DNA from: Lethocerus indicus
Lineage: Eukaryota; Arthropoda; Insecta; Hemiptera; Belostomatidae
Reading direction: 5' to 3'
Assembly: GCA_019843655.1 (NCBI GenBank)
Contig: JACDQD010000004.1
Span: forward strand, 1,302,001-1,366,000
Length of the DNA stretch: 64,000 nucleotides
Shown here: piece after piece, positions 11,545-24,012 of the stretch
How positions within the stretch are numbered: position 1 is the first letter of the stretch
Layout of the letters: each line of letters starts with the position of its first letter
The notes under the pieces: model-generated
What the model was told of the DNA's origin: nothing
Databases searched by the model: none
What the model saw: only the letters and a program-made list of their open reading frames with translations
Made by a program: the position numbers and the translations under genes

Positions 11545-14500
11545 TTGATGTTAACTATTTTACAATAATACATTTAGATAGGTCCTTCTGAGTAACAGTT
11601 GACACGTGTATGTAATTATTTACAGGCGTTTAATAGATGTACAATGGTGGTGTCCGGAGAGCGCGGTTTATGCCAGCTCCGGCTTTGAATTTTACGAGCG
11701 GCCGTAAATAGTCGGTCACCTGTCATTTCAATTGTGAAATACACAATATACTGGAGAAGCTGCATTCAAGCTGGTTTCAGGTGTAACTACTGCGAAGGAA
11801 ACATTTAATTGTTGTGTACGAACATACAATATAAAACAAATTAGTCCGCAACAATTAAATTGCGTAGCTTAGCGTACATCAGTGCTTAGAAATTTACAAA
11901 TTAGATAAGCAAATTTCTGAATAATTATATGTGTTGAAAACAATATTGTAGGGAACATCGATTTAGGAGAGATAAGTTGTGTAGAACCCTAGAGTTAAGC
12001 TCAGAACTTGAAAAGCGTTATTTCCCAGTCTTCTCATTTCACTAATTAATCTTGCTTCTTTTTTAATACAATATATATTTTTATATCTTAGCCATGGCGA
12101 CTTGGCAAAATAAATCATTTAACAATGTCCTATTTATTTCATTTTATTTCTCCTGTATGAGACTGGATACGCCACGGCGATAAAAGAAATTTTTCTGGTT
12201 TCAAAATTGTTTCGGATTTGTAGTAGGAATTTACTCAAAGTACTAACCGGCATGCTTGAGTCCCGTTAATAAGGGACTTAACTGAGATTTCGGTAAAGTT
12301 CAGAATTAATGTCTGAAATTATTGCATTCCATTGATTTATACGTTGTCAGAAGTTCACCTTTTATCGGTGAGAAATAAGCGGATAAATCAAAGTGAGTAT
12401 TAATGGTCCCCCCCCCCGCCACGATACCTAGCTATCTCCATCTTGCTATTGTATTGTAATTTATGAAATTATAACGAAATAAAGGAGGAGGCAGTATTAT
12501 TCGGTGAATAATTAATTCTTATGAGACCTTATGGTGGTATGTGTGTGTCAGGGGGGGTTCGAAACTCGAACCGGAGGTTTCGTAGGGCGTGAAACCCGAA
12601 CGCGCCTACTCGACCGGCCTTTATTGTAGAGTAGTGAAGGTGTAAATCAGCTAGGGACATGGCCCAGGTAGGGAGATGGCCCAGTCGTAGATCAAATTGG
12701 CCCCGGCACCCCATTGTTCGCCCCCGCTAATAATTAACCGAGCGTCTGGTCGCCGCCCGCCCAGGACCACTTTCTATAGCACAATCGGCCTATTCGCTCC
12801 GCCTCCGGCGAACAATTAATAACCGCCGTCTTCAAATCGGATCGATCCTGGAGGCATTAACTTTGCACGCGCTTCTATTTCGGTCTATTCGGGACATTTT
12901 GCAATCGATCCTGTCTCGGACTCGACTCGGAAGGGAAGAAATCGAGTTGGGTCGCCGCTGTGAAATTGATACCGCGCAGAATATTGAAAGCGTTTATATC
13001 GCCGGTAATACGACGTATAACACCGAAGTAATGTCCACCCTCCCCACTGTATATCCTCCCGGGAAAAGCGGCGACGCCAATGTAAAAATTCATCTTTCGA
13101 TGTGTCACCTTTCAGACGCTGAAAGGATTTGATGAGCGGCGAAAGGACACAAAACGGAATGGAACTTATAAAAATGCCATTCTGTCATTTATACCTATGC
13201 CGGACAGACCTATGCACGTCTAGCGTAGGACCAAATAGCGCGTAGAATCTGAATAGTGCTTATTCATTACACCCTCTCAGATTAAAGTGCTGAACATTTA
13301 TTTAAAAGTAACTCAACAGTAGCTCAACAGCAACCGATACGCGTAGTAATTCACACACCTAATGCTACTGACGATAGTGATCAACCGAAAGATACCGTGA
13401 GCAAGAGTGACGATATTCCAAACCAGAATACGCAAACAATACATTAATATTCACTTTGTACTGCATATTCTATTTCCGTCAGCATACTGCATCGAATTAA
13501 GATTACGAAATCGCACGCAAGAAGATCTTGCATTGGGACAGATATTTCCCATATGCCATTACCGCCGCCATATTTATTTACTCTGCGGTGCCTTCAATAA
13601 ATAAAATTAGCTATTGCACTTAATCCCACTATTTATGAACGGAAATTTTCCTTCAATTTACTCATTGAATTTTAACTCATTGAATTTGTTTATCTGCAAT
13701 ATTTAATACCCAACCTTGTGACCCCGCTTCGAAATAGGAATAAATATTGGCGAGGATTCAATTTTTTATTCCGCCAATATTGTAGAAATCTTAAAGTTTT
13801 TCAATGCTAATATTGGATCGGATGGAATTAGTATATATAACAATTTTCGATCGGATCCGGCCTGCCTCCATTAGACATATTATTCCTGTTCAAACAGGAA
13901 GGAAAATTTACAAACGGTAAGAGGCAAGTTAAATTAATGGAAGTTTTCAGCCTCGTACCGCCGTTGTCGTAATTAGCACAGAGTAATGGCCGGCGTTCAA
14001 TTATTTATGTCTACGCCATCGCTCTAAGATTTATGGGGCCTTAACGCGTCAGCCGGGCCGGAGAAAAAAAAATCCAATCCCCGATTGAATTTTTTTACCT
14101 GAATCTGTTACTACCGGAAGCGCAGTACACCGCTATAAATTATTTATAGCAATATTATTTTTCGCTTCGAGTATTTTCGTCTAAATAATAACGCGTTTTC
14201 GCTCTTGTAATACATACGTACGATACTTCGCCGAAACGTCAAACTAGGCAATAATATGCTATCATAAAGCCATATACACCGCTTTTATGGCAGTACGCTC
14301 AATCTGCAATCAACACACGCAAGTATGACTTCACCCAAGATACTTATAGAATACTATACTTGAGAGCAACCGAAACAGGTTTATTTATTGATAAAACGCG
14401 AGCGGAAATCAAACTAAAGCGCGTGGTGTTGACTATAACTATTTTATTATCTACGGTACGAAATCGATGTCTAGGATGTATGGGAATTCTAAACGAAGCT

Positions 14501-16428
14501 TTAGATGGATTTAGCAGCACGTCGTCATTCTTACAGACAGTTTTCGGTACCGCATTACGTCTGTCGATTACTGAGGCAGTAATTTTGTCGGAATACAATT
14601 TTTATATTATACTAACTACAATTTGATAAAATCTCTGTGCACTCTTGCAAAGAATATTGGACGGTAGTTTTCGGACAGCATTTTTTAATAAATCAAAGAA
14701 TTATTAGGGGCGGCAAGATAAATTACATTCTCTTCGTATGTAACATTTCCGAGACTGTATGCGAAATGCGAAGTGCCTCATCGCCGGCATCCTCCCTTCC
14801 TATATTGAATACGAGATGGGCTCATCTATCATACATGACAGCCGGCTCAGCGTTTCTATTGCAGAAAAAAATCTGCACAATAGTTTTTGCCGTTTGCCAC
14901 AAAACGGAATCGCGAAAGGGGCGGGTTTTGAAAAATAATCTAGGTGGGGTTTGGTATCCATACGTCATTTTGTCTGTACATCGCTTATACAGCAACTGGT
15001 GCCTTTATGCGCTCTTATACACAATAGGCCTAATCGACAGACATTGAACGCATCAATTATTGCACTAACAAACTATGTAAAAATATATTCAAAGGGGCGA
15101 TAAAAGATTTGCCCGCCGCACGGGGGATTCGGGGAAATTGATTTTCAACGATTGTTCACCGCTCGAAAGATGAGCGGAAAAGCGCCGGCCGCCCCTTTTA
15201 AACTATGTTTTATTCACAACGGGCGAGATTATATTTAAATGAAAGAGGCGTTTTTCATACGTCGTGGAAATACACGGGCCCAATCGGACTTGAGCTACAT
15301 TTTAATTCGCCCTTTTGAAAGTCATTCCACGTTCTGGTAATACGTCAGACTACCAACCTGTCAGTCGATCTTCTGCCAAAACCTTTACCCGAACAAATCA
15401 TTCAGCATTATTCCAAATACACGATTTTATGGCTTTGCCGTCACATCTTTACATATTATTTCTGTATATTGGAATGCAAAACTTTTTCCAACATTAATAT
15501 TTTACAAGAAAAATATATTTAAACACTAGTAAATACACTACTTGGACGCGTTCCTGCTGATCAATTAAGCGATTTCAATATTATTGCTAATTTAATTGCT
15601 TAAAAAAACCACCTGGGACATGATATTAAATATAAACTAAATCTACACAAGGTATGCAACCAATAATAACATGCAATTTTTTAAAGGTATAATTACACAA
15701 ATTCGAAATTTCTACTTGAGACAATATCTTTAGTGATTAGAAAAATGAAACGAGAGTAGAATATATTCGGATACCTTCACTATTCGATTGATATTTAATT
15801 GTGTGTTGTAAGCCTAAACTGAAAAATAAAATTGAAATACCTTGCTTAAGCTTAATAAATAGAGCCTGTCTATATTTATTAAATAAGGAAATACGGCAGC
15901 GTCACTAGGAAATGGACATTTTCCTCTCATCTGTTTTTCTTATTCTACATACATATTCCTCCAGCATAATGTATATGACCTTGGCTCGTAAAACACCGAG
16001 GGTGGGGGAGGAAAAACTATTCCGGTTTACGTTTACGTACGACTGGAGATATTAGAGCGTGGGAGTTGTACGAATACATATCATTGTATATGTGAAATAT
16101 CTATGAATAATTGGAGTATCACGTTGACAGGGCCTGGTTGGGGAGCCGGTGTGATGCATAATTTATGTCCCGCGGTGTCCACGGCCTGCCTCCGGCCAGA
16201 CTTCACTCTATTTTCCCTTTTCATAATACAATTCATAAATTGTAACATGATAACCCCCCGGTGACAGTCTTATTATCCCCGGTTATAAACGACGCCGGGC
16301 CATCTCGTCAGCATCTCCCTACGCTTGTCCCAATATTGATACTGTCCCAGTGTCACCGGTTTCGCTCCGTAAATTTGTAAATATAAATTAACAATTGAAG
16401 GACAACATCGGCTTGATGAAAAACAGTA
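10346..16428. other. intergenic, no gene seen
   Basis: This long stretch holds an (AT)n array at 11513-11543, a run of ten C at 12408-12417 and a two-unit tandem repeat of about 16 bases near 13660-13690. A perfect 8-bp hairpin TTCCTGTT/AACAGGAA lies at 13883-13900. Blocks of unique sequence with homeodomain-type words occur, for example 13930-14060. Frames of 60-136 codons are scattered on both strands and show no recognisable domain. Confidence 0.45.
11513..11543 (+). repeat. (AT)n microsatellite
   Basis: About fifteen uninterrupted AT units in AT-rich surroundings. Confidence 0.95.
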
Positions 16429-16430
16429 TA

Positions 16431-17148
16431 CGAGGTTTGTTCAAAAAGTTAGATTTCCGCGAAATATTCTATCTACGGTTTTTTTTTGTAGCCTCATGTT
16501 TGTACACGTGTATCTCACTTATGCCGACAATTTCAGCCGTCGTGAATGTTCAGTTAATCTTTTATAGCCGCTTTTCTTGCACGTTTTCACGGTTCGTCTT
16601 CGATTTTTACCAATTCCGAAAAATGGATCGGAGAATCCGTGTCGAATTTTGTGCGAAAAACAAAATTAAGTGGGCCTGAAGCGTATCGACTGTTGACTGT
16701 GGCGTATGGTGAAGCTACCTTAGACCGAAGCGACGTTTATAGGCGGTACAAAATGTTTTCAGCCGGGCCGAGAAGATGCGAACGACGAAGGGCGTGCCGG
16801 ACGCCGGAGCACGTCAAAAACGGACAAAAATATCGATGAAGTTAGTAAATTAGTATTAGCCAATCGTCGAATCACCGAAGTTGCGCGAAGCAATCCGCCA
16901 GAAACGCCCAGATTTGTGGAAGAACGAAAATTGTCTCTTGCACCACGATAACGCCCCTGCTCACGCATCGCTTCTTGTGCGCGAATTTTATAATAACGGC
17001 ATCGAAGTACTTTGAGGATTGGAAAAACGTTGGTACAAGTGTACATCTGGTGGGGATTACTTTGAAGGGGACAAAATAGATATTCGTAAATAAATAAATA
17101 ATTTTGGGGAGAAACCCAAAATTCGCGATACTTTTTGAACAGACCTCG
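16431..17148 (+). mobile_element. mariner transposon, internally deleted
   Basis: The left terminus CGAGGTTTGTTCAAAAAGTT at 16431-16450 is repeated inverted at the right end (17123-17148, ...ACTTTTTGAACAGACCTCG) with one mismatch over the first 19 bases. TA dinucleotides sit directly outside both ends (16429-16430 and 17149-17150), as expected for a Tc1/mariner insertion. At 718 bp it is just over half the roughly 1.3 kb usual for mariner. The middle of the transposase gene is missing and frameshifts break the rest. It could move only if a relative supplied transposase. Confidence 0.93.
16623..17093 (+). pseudogene. mariner transposase, broken
   Basis: The remnant starts MDRRIRVEFCAKNKIK. 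After a frameshift near 16665 it continues GPEAYRLLTVAYGEATLDRS and YKMFSAG, the N-terminal helix-turn-helix region that binds the terminal repeats. After a second frameshift near 16768 it reads NIDEVSKLVLANRRIT. The gene then jumps to the catalytic C-terminal part, PDLWKN followed by LLHHDNAPAH with its catalytic aspartate (codon near 16947). A second deletion leads to GDYFEGDKIDI and a stop at 17091-17093. Intact mariner transposases are about 340-350 residues with a DD34D catalytic triad. At least two frameshifts and two deletions are visible here, so it is non-functional. Family identity is clear from the motifs; the subfamily is not settled. Confidence 0.9.
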
Positions 17149-17150
17149 TA

Positions 17151-20100
17151 TATTTAAGAAGTTTCTTTTCAATATTGCGCCCCCAACAGATTTCTATAGA
17201 TTACTGTCTCCCCGATTGTCCGAGCTTAATTAAATATTTTCCTGGCAAAATTAGGATAGGCTTAGGGGTCAACAAAAACCGTTCATCCAGCGATTCATCC
17301 GGTAAACGTATATATAATAACGGGGCGGTGAAATCTAAATCAGGCCCCGGGGCGGGATAATAGCGGGGCGTCAGAACAGTGCGGCCATTGTGTCCTCCCG
17401 CCTTGTCTTAACGAGGCCCCTTTAGGGGCGCCAACGGGGGCAGATTAGCTCCGCGGGGGGTTAACGACACGTGAAATACATAATAAATAGTTCCCCCCCC
17501 AACCCCACCCCCACCAAATAGCTTAGCCCTTTGCCCCGGCCTATTTTATGATCCACTAAACGTAATTTCCAATGAAAACGACGTGTTCTGTACACGTTGA
17601 CGGGGGCCCATTAAAATACACTCGCGGTAATTTATTGTATCGCATTCGCTTTGAAATAAATCGATAAAACGGACCCACTTTTATGTAAACTTTTAAATGT
17701 AAGGGGGAACGTTTCAAGGGGGGAGAAAGGAAGCAATTTTCCCTAGTACCCGAGCGGGGAAGAAAATCACTCGCTACACTCGCGAATATCTACCGTTTCT
17801 AATACGATAGCAAAAGTTAAGATACAAGTCCTTTATTCATTTTTATAGCATTTTTTTAATTTCAGCTCCTGCTTCCCTCGTAGCCTGCGGCCCCAGTTCC
17901 TTTATTATTACTCTGCTTACGATCATATCATTAATACGTTAATGTTTTTAAATTACCTGTATTTTTTAAATTCTCATCAATGCATTTTAATAACATTCCC
18001 AATTCGTTCAAGACGGGAAAATTATATTGAAATTGTTGGCCCAATGTTATCATTCGGGTATAATTGAACTCCTCCGAAGCAGGAAATTCCAACTGATGTC
18101 GCTCTGTATTTCTAGAAAGACATACCGGATATAGACCGGAGTGTACAGTGAAATTCCGCATACTTCACCGCGGGACTTCGCGACAGGAAACCGGTGGGCG
18201 AATTCAAGGATTTTACTTGTTTCCATTTGTGTCGCAATGCTGTTCGATGTGAAAATAATATAGATTTCGGTGGTAAATATTGATAGCGAGTCAAAATTAT
18301 TGATATTTTTTCGTGTCTTTGATTCATCATTGATTTAGATCCGATGCCGCATGTTTTTCGGTGTTTTCTCGGTGTCCTGAAAAGCCCGTCGTTTGCATTA
18401 TTTGCTTCGAGGCGTCCATTGGATGTTATAATAAAATAAATACATACCGTACACACCACGGGACATCAACACGGTAATAACTCGTTATACGAGAATAGCT
18501 CATGACCGCTTATTAACAGGCGCAGAGCCACCGCAACGGAATATTTGCAAAACAACGGTGACAGTGAAATAGATACTGACCGAATGCCCGACAAAGTAAC
18601 ATATATGCTAAACCACAGCCAAAAAAAAAACCACACAGAAGGAATGCATAAATTAACGAAATACCTTGAGGAAAGAAAACTAATAAAAAAAAAAACACTA
18701 GGTAACTTAGCAGCGCATAAAGTATCACTGATGCATTGAGCTTCTCAACAGGGGGAAAATGCATAATGCTGCCAATTAAATATATATAATTGTCGCAAAC
18801 AAAATTTAAGGTCTGCATAGCTTTCTCTACCAATGTAGCTCAAAAATATTATTCCGAATTCAGTTTAGTTGCAATAACACCTAAGTGGGGGGGTCTCACT
18901 TGAGGTCCGGATTTATCGCCCCCACCCCCGGCACTCACTCCGGTTCCCTTTTCCGTTTCTTTTTCTCTGTCCCACTCCGGTTGAATTATGTTTCATCCGG
19001 ACAAAAGGTGTCGCGTGTGTTGTGTATCCGGGGCCCGGCAACGCGGCGTGACGTCCTGGAACCAGCCCGCCGGCAGAATAAGACGTAATGGAATAACGCC
19101 GCCTCGGACGTGTCCCCGAAAGGGCCGCTCGAAATACTCTCCACCGGACGCGAATCAATATATAATTCGAAGCGGTCGAACTGTTTGCGGACGTGCAGGT
19201 TTCGAGGGCGCAAAATTAAATCCAAGGGAAGAGGGGAAAAGTGTACGGGGGGACCACCAACACAGCCGTCCGCGGGGGTACAGCTGTCGGCCCGAACTAG
19301 GACATCCGGTTCCTAATAGCGATACACGGGGCGGAAGTTTAATAGACACTATATTTGGACTTCGAAGCGGCCGTAGGTTATTTAATGTCATATTTATAAT
19401 CGACATATACACCTATGCAATCAGATCATGGAAACAAGGATTCAATTGAAACCTGTTGTATAAGGTGCGAATTGGAAGGAAAACTGACGTAAAGGCGTCA
19501 TTGTTATCCGCTTTTAATATTTGAAACCTACCAACGTTAGATTTTTTTTTTTATCGCGGGCCCCGAATCTTCTTTAGGGATACTTTCTTTGCCTACGGTG
19601 GGAGATAACTCGCAGTAGGTAAACTTCAACCCACTTACCCGGCGATAGTGGATAGTTGGGAAAATTTCTCACTATATCGCCCATCATTTCTCCGGAATTA
19701 TAATCGGAATTATAGGAGACGCTATCTTCTACTGGTCAGTTAGACCAGTTAGATTATTAAAAATAAATTTCATGTACGAGACCTGAAAATTTGCATTCCA
19801 ATGACCGGAGGAATTTGACGATGCCACACAGTGCGTTAAGTATCAAAAAATAAAATATAGTGTAAGTTTAATCCCGCCGTTTTCTTTAATGCCTTCGGAT
19901 TGTTATAATAGATCTGGTTTGAAATGTCGATAATTGGCGGGAAATCCAAGGATTAGAGCCGATAAGAGTTGAAAAGGCCGGTTGACGCATTCCGAGCTTG
20001 AAACTCCGAAAGTAAATTTCCGGGAAAATGCAATTAATTAGTCTGTTTAATGGGAAAAGAGGGGCCGCCCCCGCCCGCCCCTTCGACCGAAAAACCCCTT

Positions 20101-23100
20101 TTCCCGGAGACGATATGATTTGTCGGATTTTTTCTCCACTCTTTTTTCCCCCCCCTAGAGGAGGGGATATTTTTCTTGTAATTTTCCTTGTTTTTTAAAT
20201 TTGGCCCATCGCCGACGAAGAAATAGGCCCCGGGTCTCTTTGTGCCGGCCCTCTGCCCGCTCGTAACGAGCTTCCCGGTTCTCCTCCTCGTTTTTCTATC
20301 CCTTTCCCCACCCCCCCCCTCGCAACCGTTTTCTTATCCCTTTATTTTCTTTCGGCGTTTCTCGGAATATCCGTTTAAAGTACTGGGGATAATTTGCTTG
20401 CGATCCGCTTGTCGCAATTTACGGTTCGGTTCACTCCGAACCCGTTTTTTCGTGACTGCGTTTTGATTTTCAATGTTCGCGTTGAAAAACACAATCATTT
20501 TGTGGCTTTCGTTTGACTTGGATAGTGCGGTCTCGAACATCTCCTCTCCTATATTTTTTAAAATTAAACTTAATTTGTCTATATTCTAATTATTTATTGT
20601 CAGGCTTCTTTATTTATTGTTTTAATCGGATTTTGAATTAATTTCAACTTCATCATTTAATGTTGTTATATCCAACGTAAGTTATAGCCAATAGATTTAA
20701 CTCAATTAATAATAGAAATTTTTCTCTACTGAAATTGAAGTTTTTCTCTACTACAAACTGAACACTCGGTATACTTTAATTAGTATCTTTTAAGTTGATA
20801 TTGTCAATTTTCCTTTACGCAGTTTTTCTTTAGAAAGGGGCATTATTTTTGACCGGCTCTCTGGCTGTTGCCGGGTGGTTGGTTGGGGCGTGTATTATAG
20901 AATCCGGTGTTTGCTCGCTGCCGGAAGTACAGGATACGGGGAAGGTGGAGTACGTGACACGATGTCATGGAGCCAGGGAGGTCTGTCCGAGGGATTATCT
21001 TTGAGGGCGAGGTTTATCTGGGAGCACGTGGCCGGGCCCAGACCTATAAAAACTGGGCTGGAGGGCGGCCCGGCCGGCTATTTCTTTCGCCGTTCCGCCT
21101 GCATAAATCCTTCCAATGCACTCCCCGGCGAGAATTTCCGCCCGACTCAAATCCCGACATTACCGTTATTTATTAGCCCAACGGCCAGATACCAGGTTTT
21201 TGCCGGCCGCTAAGTGGTCCGCGTTGGGAACGGGTCCGGTTCGTAAACACCGGTGTAATTGCGCGACGGCGACTTTCACTGAGACCGCTTAATTACCGAA
21301 CGCTTCGAATTTTTAATTAGCACGCGAGGTTTTTGTTAACTACGTGGTTGGAAAGGACGAAAAAATATGTTCTCAAATTATTCCGAATTTTGCATTTACC
21401 TCGAATTTGGTTCGATCATCGTCTCCCTGATTACAATGTTTTTCGCGGTTCCACCTCTTGGAGTTGGCGGGTTTGGGGGGGGAGGGAGGGGCGAATCCCC
21501 AAACTTTGAGGTGAAAACTAAGTTTCGGTAGAAGTTGCCCTATAGAATCCGAAGTCAAAGGAATCGATTAATCATGCGTCACGGTCTCCTCGCCTTTGAC
21601 GTAATAAAGCTAACTTCGCGGCGAATGCTGACTCGTCATCCTGCGGCGGGGTAATTCGATTGTTTAGAAATTCGAGGGTTATTTTATTTTCACCCTTCCA
21701 CCAGGGTCTATCACTGTGTGTTCCCCCACACCCTTCGGCTTTATAACGCAATATCGAGGCGTCGACGAAATTAATTTTCCTACTGTTGTAACTGCCTCGA
21801 CTCGTCATAGAGTAACAACAATTGTGATCAATTTAAGCGGTGTCGGTTTGAGCGAGAAGACGTGCGTTCCAACTGTGTTCCAGTACCTGGAACTTCGTGA
21901 CTTCGGATAACAGATTATCGGAGGCCGAAGAACAATGGCGGAGGAACACAAAACTGATATGACATATTACATTATTGGCCTCCCTACACAAACACCAAGG
22001 GATTATGTGTTCTTATCAGGGGTTTGAGGATAAAGAAATTATCAACTCGCGTTGACAAAAGAATGTGAGCTTAGCGTGCCGACAAGTGTAGGTAATAAAA
22101 TTGAACGAGATATAAAATCAAACGTAATTTAAGAGAGTGCCATTAATTTCTTACGAACTAGGGGGAGTTGACACGGAACCCGGCTGGAACTGATTTGAAG
22201 ATGATATTTTTCTGTATCAAACATTGCCAGCGGACTCTTATTACTGTTACTGTGATAATTAATAGAGGTCCCGAACTTTGATATTTTGATGGAAAACAAA
22301 GACATAAAGCTCCGGTATTTTCATTCACTCGGCCCCTTCGACTATAATGTGGACGATAAGTCATAATACTTTAACGCTGCTGTGTAATGTCTGTAGAGTG
22401 GTGGTGGTGGTGGTGGTGGTGGTTTTGGCGTGTATCCAGACCTAAATAAATACGGTCTGTAGTGACGAGTGGGCGTTTTGTGCCGGGCGCAATGCATCAC
22501 TCTTCAACTTCACCTCCGCAAATGAGCCCCCGACGACTAATGTAAACGTTTAAAATGGATGAAATAACCGCCCCCGCCCCCCATGCTCGGCATATACCCG
22601 CTGATAAATAGTCCCTTCCTCCTCCCTTCGCCGGCCACCAGATAAAACACCTCTCCCCGGTATAAAAGCCCCATATCCCCGGGCTATTTGTAATTTGTTT
22701 TTTCGCTCTGGTTTCGGCCCCGGCACTTATCCTTTCTCTTATCTCCCGGGTTGTTGTTTCCAAAATTTTTGACTTGGCAAGAAAATTGAAGAGAGAAAAT
22801 TGACGAGTATCTCGGTACTAATAAGATACAGCGGTGTTGTATAATAAATTTATTTTGTTTATATTTTGCCTTACAATTTGTACTAATGTATTGTTCCGAT
22901 TATGTGTTTTTTATTGGTTTACTGAGACTTGTTTAATTTGCAACTAGTTGATTTGGCAATGAATCCAGAAAATATAGACGGGATTCGAATCCCTGTGAGT
23001 TTTTTTTCAAAATCTTTAACTTTATTTGTACGTTATACTGTTGAAATAGGTTCTACTTAGGGTAGTTTCAAGAATGGAATTCATAAATATTTTAAGTTTG

Positions 23101-23819
23101 TCTGGAGGGCTATACCACGCGCACCCATAACAGGTATTTTAATCTAAAACAAGTTATCTTTTACGGTTTAATAGCAATTTTGTAGGGAGACGTTAATTTT
23201 TTCAGAAGGCAGAAATAATATAATAATAACCTAATAAATGAACAGTAGACGGAGTTTGCAAGGTTTGTAATGCAAAAACGATAAGTAGATACGCCGGGAT
23301 CATCCCGTTCCCGTTAAATTGGCCAGGGCGTATTTGTATAATCCGTATTTTAAATAAGGCTAATTAATATAATCCCGGCAATATCCTGTTCCCCGGGGAA
23401 GCGATTAAACATTAATTAATTTGCAGGGCATTATTTGAGTTTATACGCCCTCGAATATCTCAATAATCTACCAACGAAAACGGTGTAGTCCGCTAATAGT
23501 TGCAATAAATTAAATGGACCGGTTTATCGGCTGTAAACACGGTGTCTGTTGACTGTTTAATTAATTTGAATTTGAAATTAAAACACGAAATAGACATTAC
23601 GGCCCCCCCATTTGTAGTGGGGTTGGGGGATTAGCCCGCAGACAACCAACACGAAAGCGAAGGGGTTTCTGCGCGCAGAATTCGAATTATTGCTATCTAT
23701 CTTCAGGTGAGATGGCGTAATAATGCGGGGAGAACCTCGGGCAGCAGGTGTTGAAGCCCCAACACATTTATGTAACCGGGAAGAATCCCGGATAGATGAG
23801 GGGGGGGGTTCATCGGGGG
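17151..23819. other. intergenic, no gene seen
   Basis: No gene recognised. A (GTG)n array lies at 22398-22424 and a T run at about 19541-19552. GC-rich blocks at 18880-19330 and 20870-21200 hold overlapping frames on several strands. A T-arm-like word lies at 22980-23000 without a cloverleaf. TATAAAAG at about 22661 stands alone. Nine G occur in a row at 23800-23808. Confidence 0.45.
22398..22424 (+). repeat. (GTG)n microsatellite
   Basis: About nine GTG/TGG units in a row. Confidence 0.95.
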
Positions 23820-23881
23820 TGTTACGCGATCTTACCGGTTAGATTGTAACAATCTAGTGTTACATTTTATTGTTACGCGAT
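23820..23881. repeat. 11-bp direct repeat with internal palindrome
   Basis: TGTTACGCGAT occurs at 23820-23830 and again at 23871-23881. The 40 bases between contain the near-perfect palindrome AGATTGTAACAATCT. The arrangement could be a small duplication or the scar of an insertion. It lies just left of a hammerhead-family copy. Confidence 0.7.
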
Positions 23882-23898
23882 TTATTATTAGTTTAGAA

Positions 23899-24012
23899 CA
23901 CCTGTTTTGTCGTCTGCGACAGGTTGAAATAGCGCAGATTTCGTGTGTTTCAGCCTCGTCTAGCGTGAAGATGGCGAACGGCCGAAACCGGTCCAGCAAC
24001 GTACGAAATCTA
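23899..24012 (+). repeat. hammerhead-family element (copy B)
   Basis: The left end, CACCTGTTTTG then TCGTCTGCGACAGGTTG, matches the shared terminus of the copies at 28860, 57145 and 62525. A plus-strand hammerhead-like core follows at 23961-23998: GTGAAGA, T, GGC, loop, GCC, GAAACCGG, TC, CAGC. The first core base is G instead of C, so cleavage should be impaired. The region after the core is shortened compared with the hairpin copy at 56953-57145 and ends CGAAATCTAC. No perfect target-site duplication was found. Confidence 0.75.

Noticed and set aside
22950..23000. tRNA-like T-arm word GGATTCGAATCC with a possible A box upstream
   Set aside because: The word has an extra base compared with a proper B box, the T stem does not pair over 5 bp, and no acceptor or anticodon stem can be drawn.
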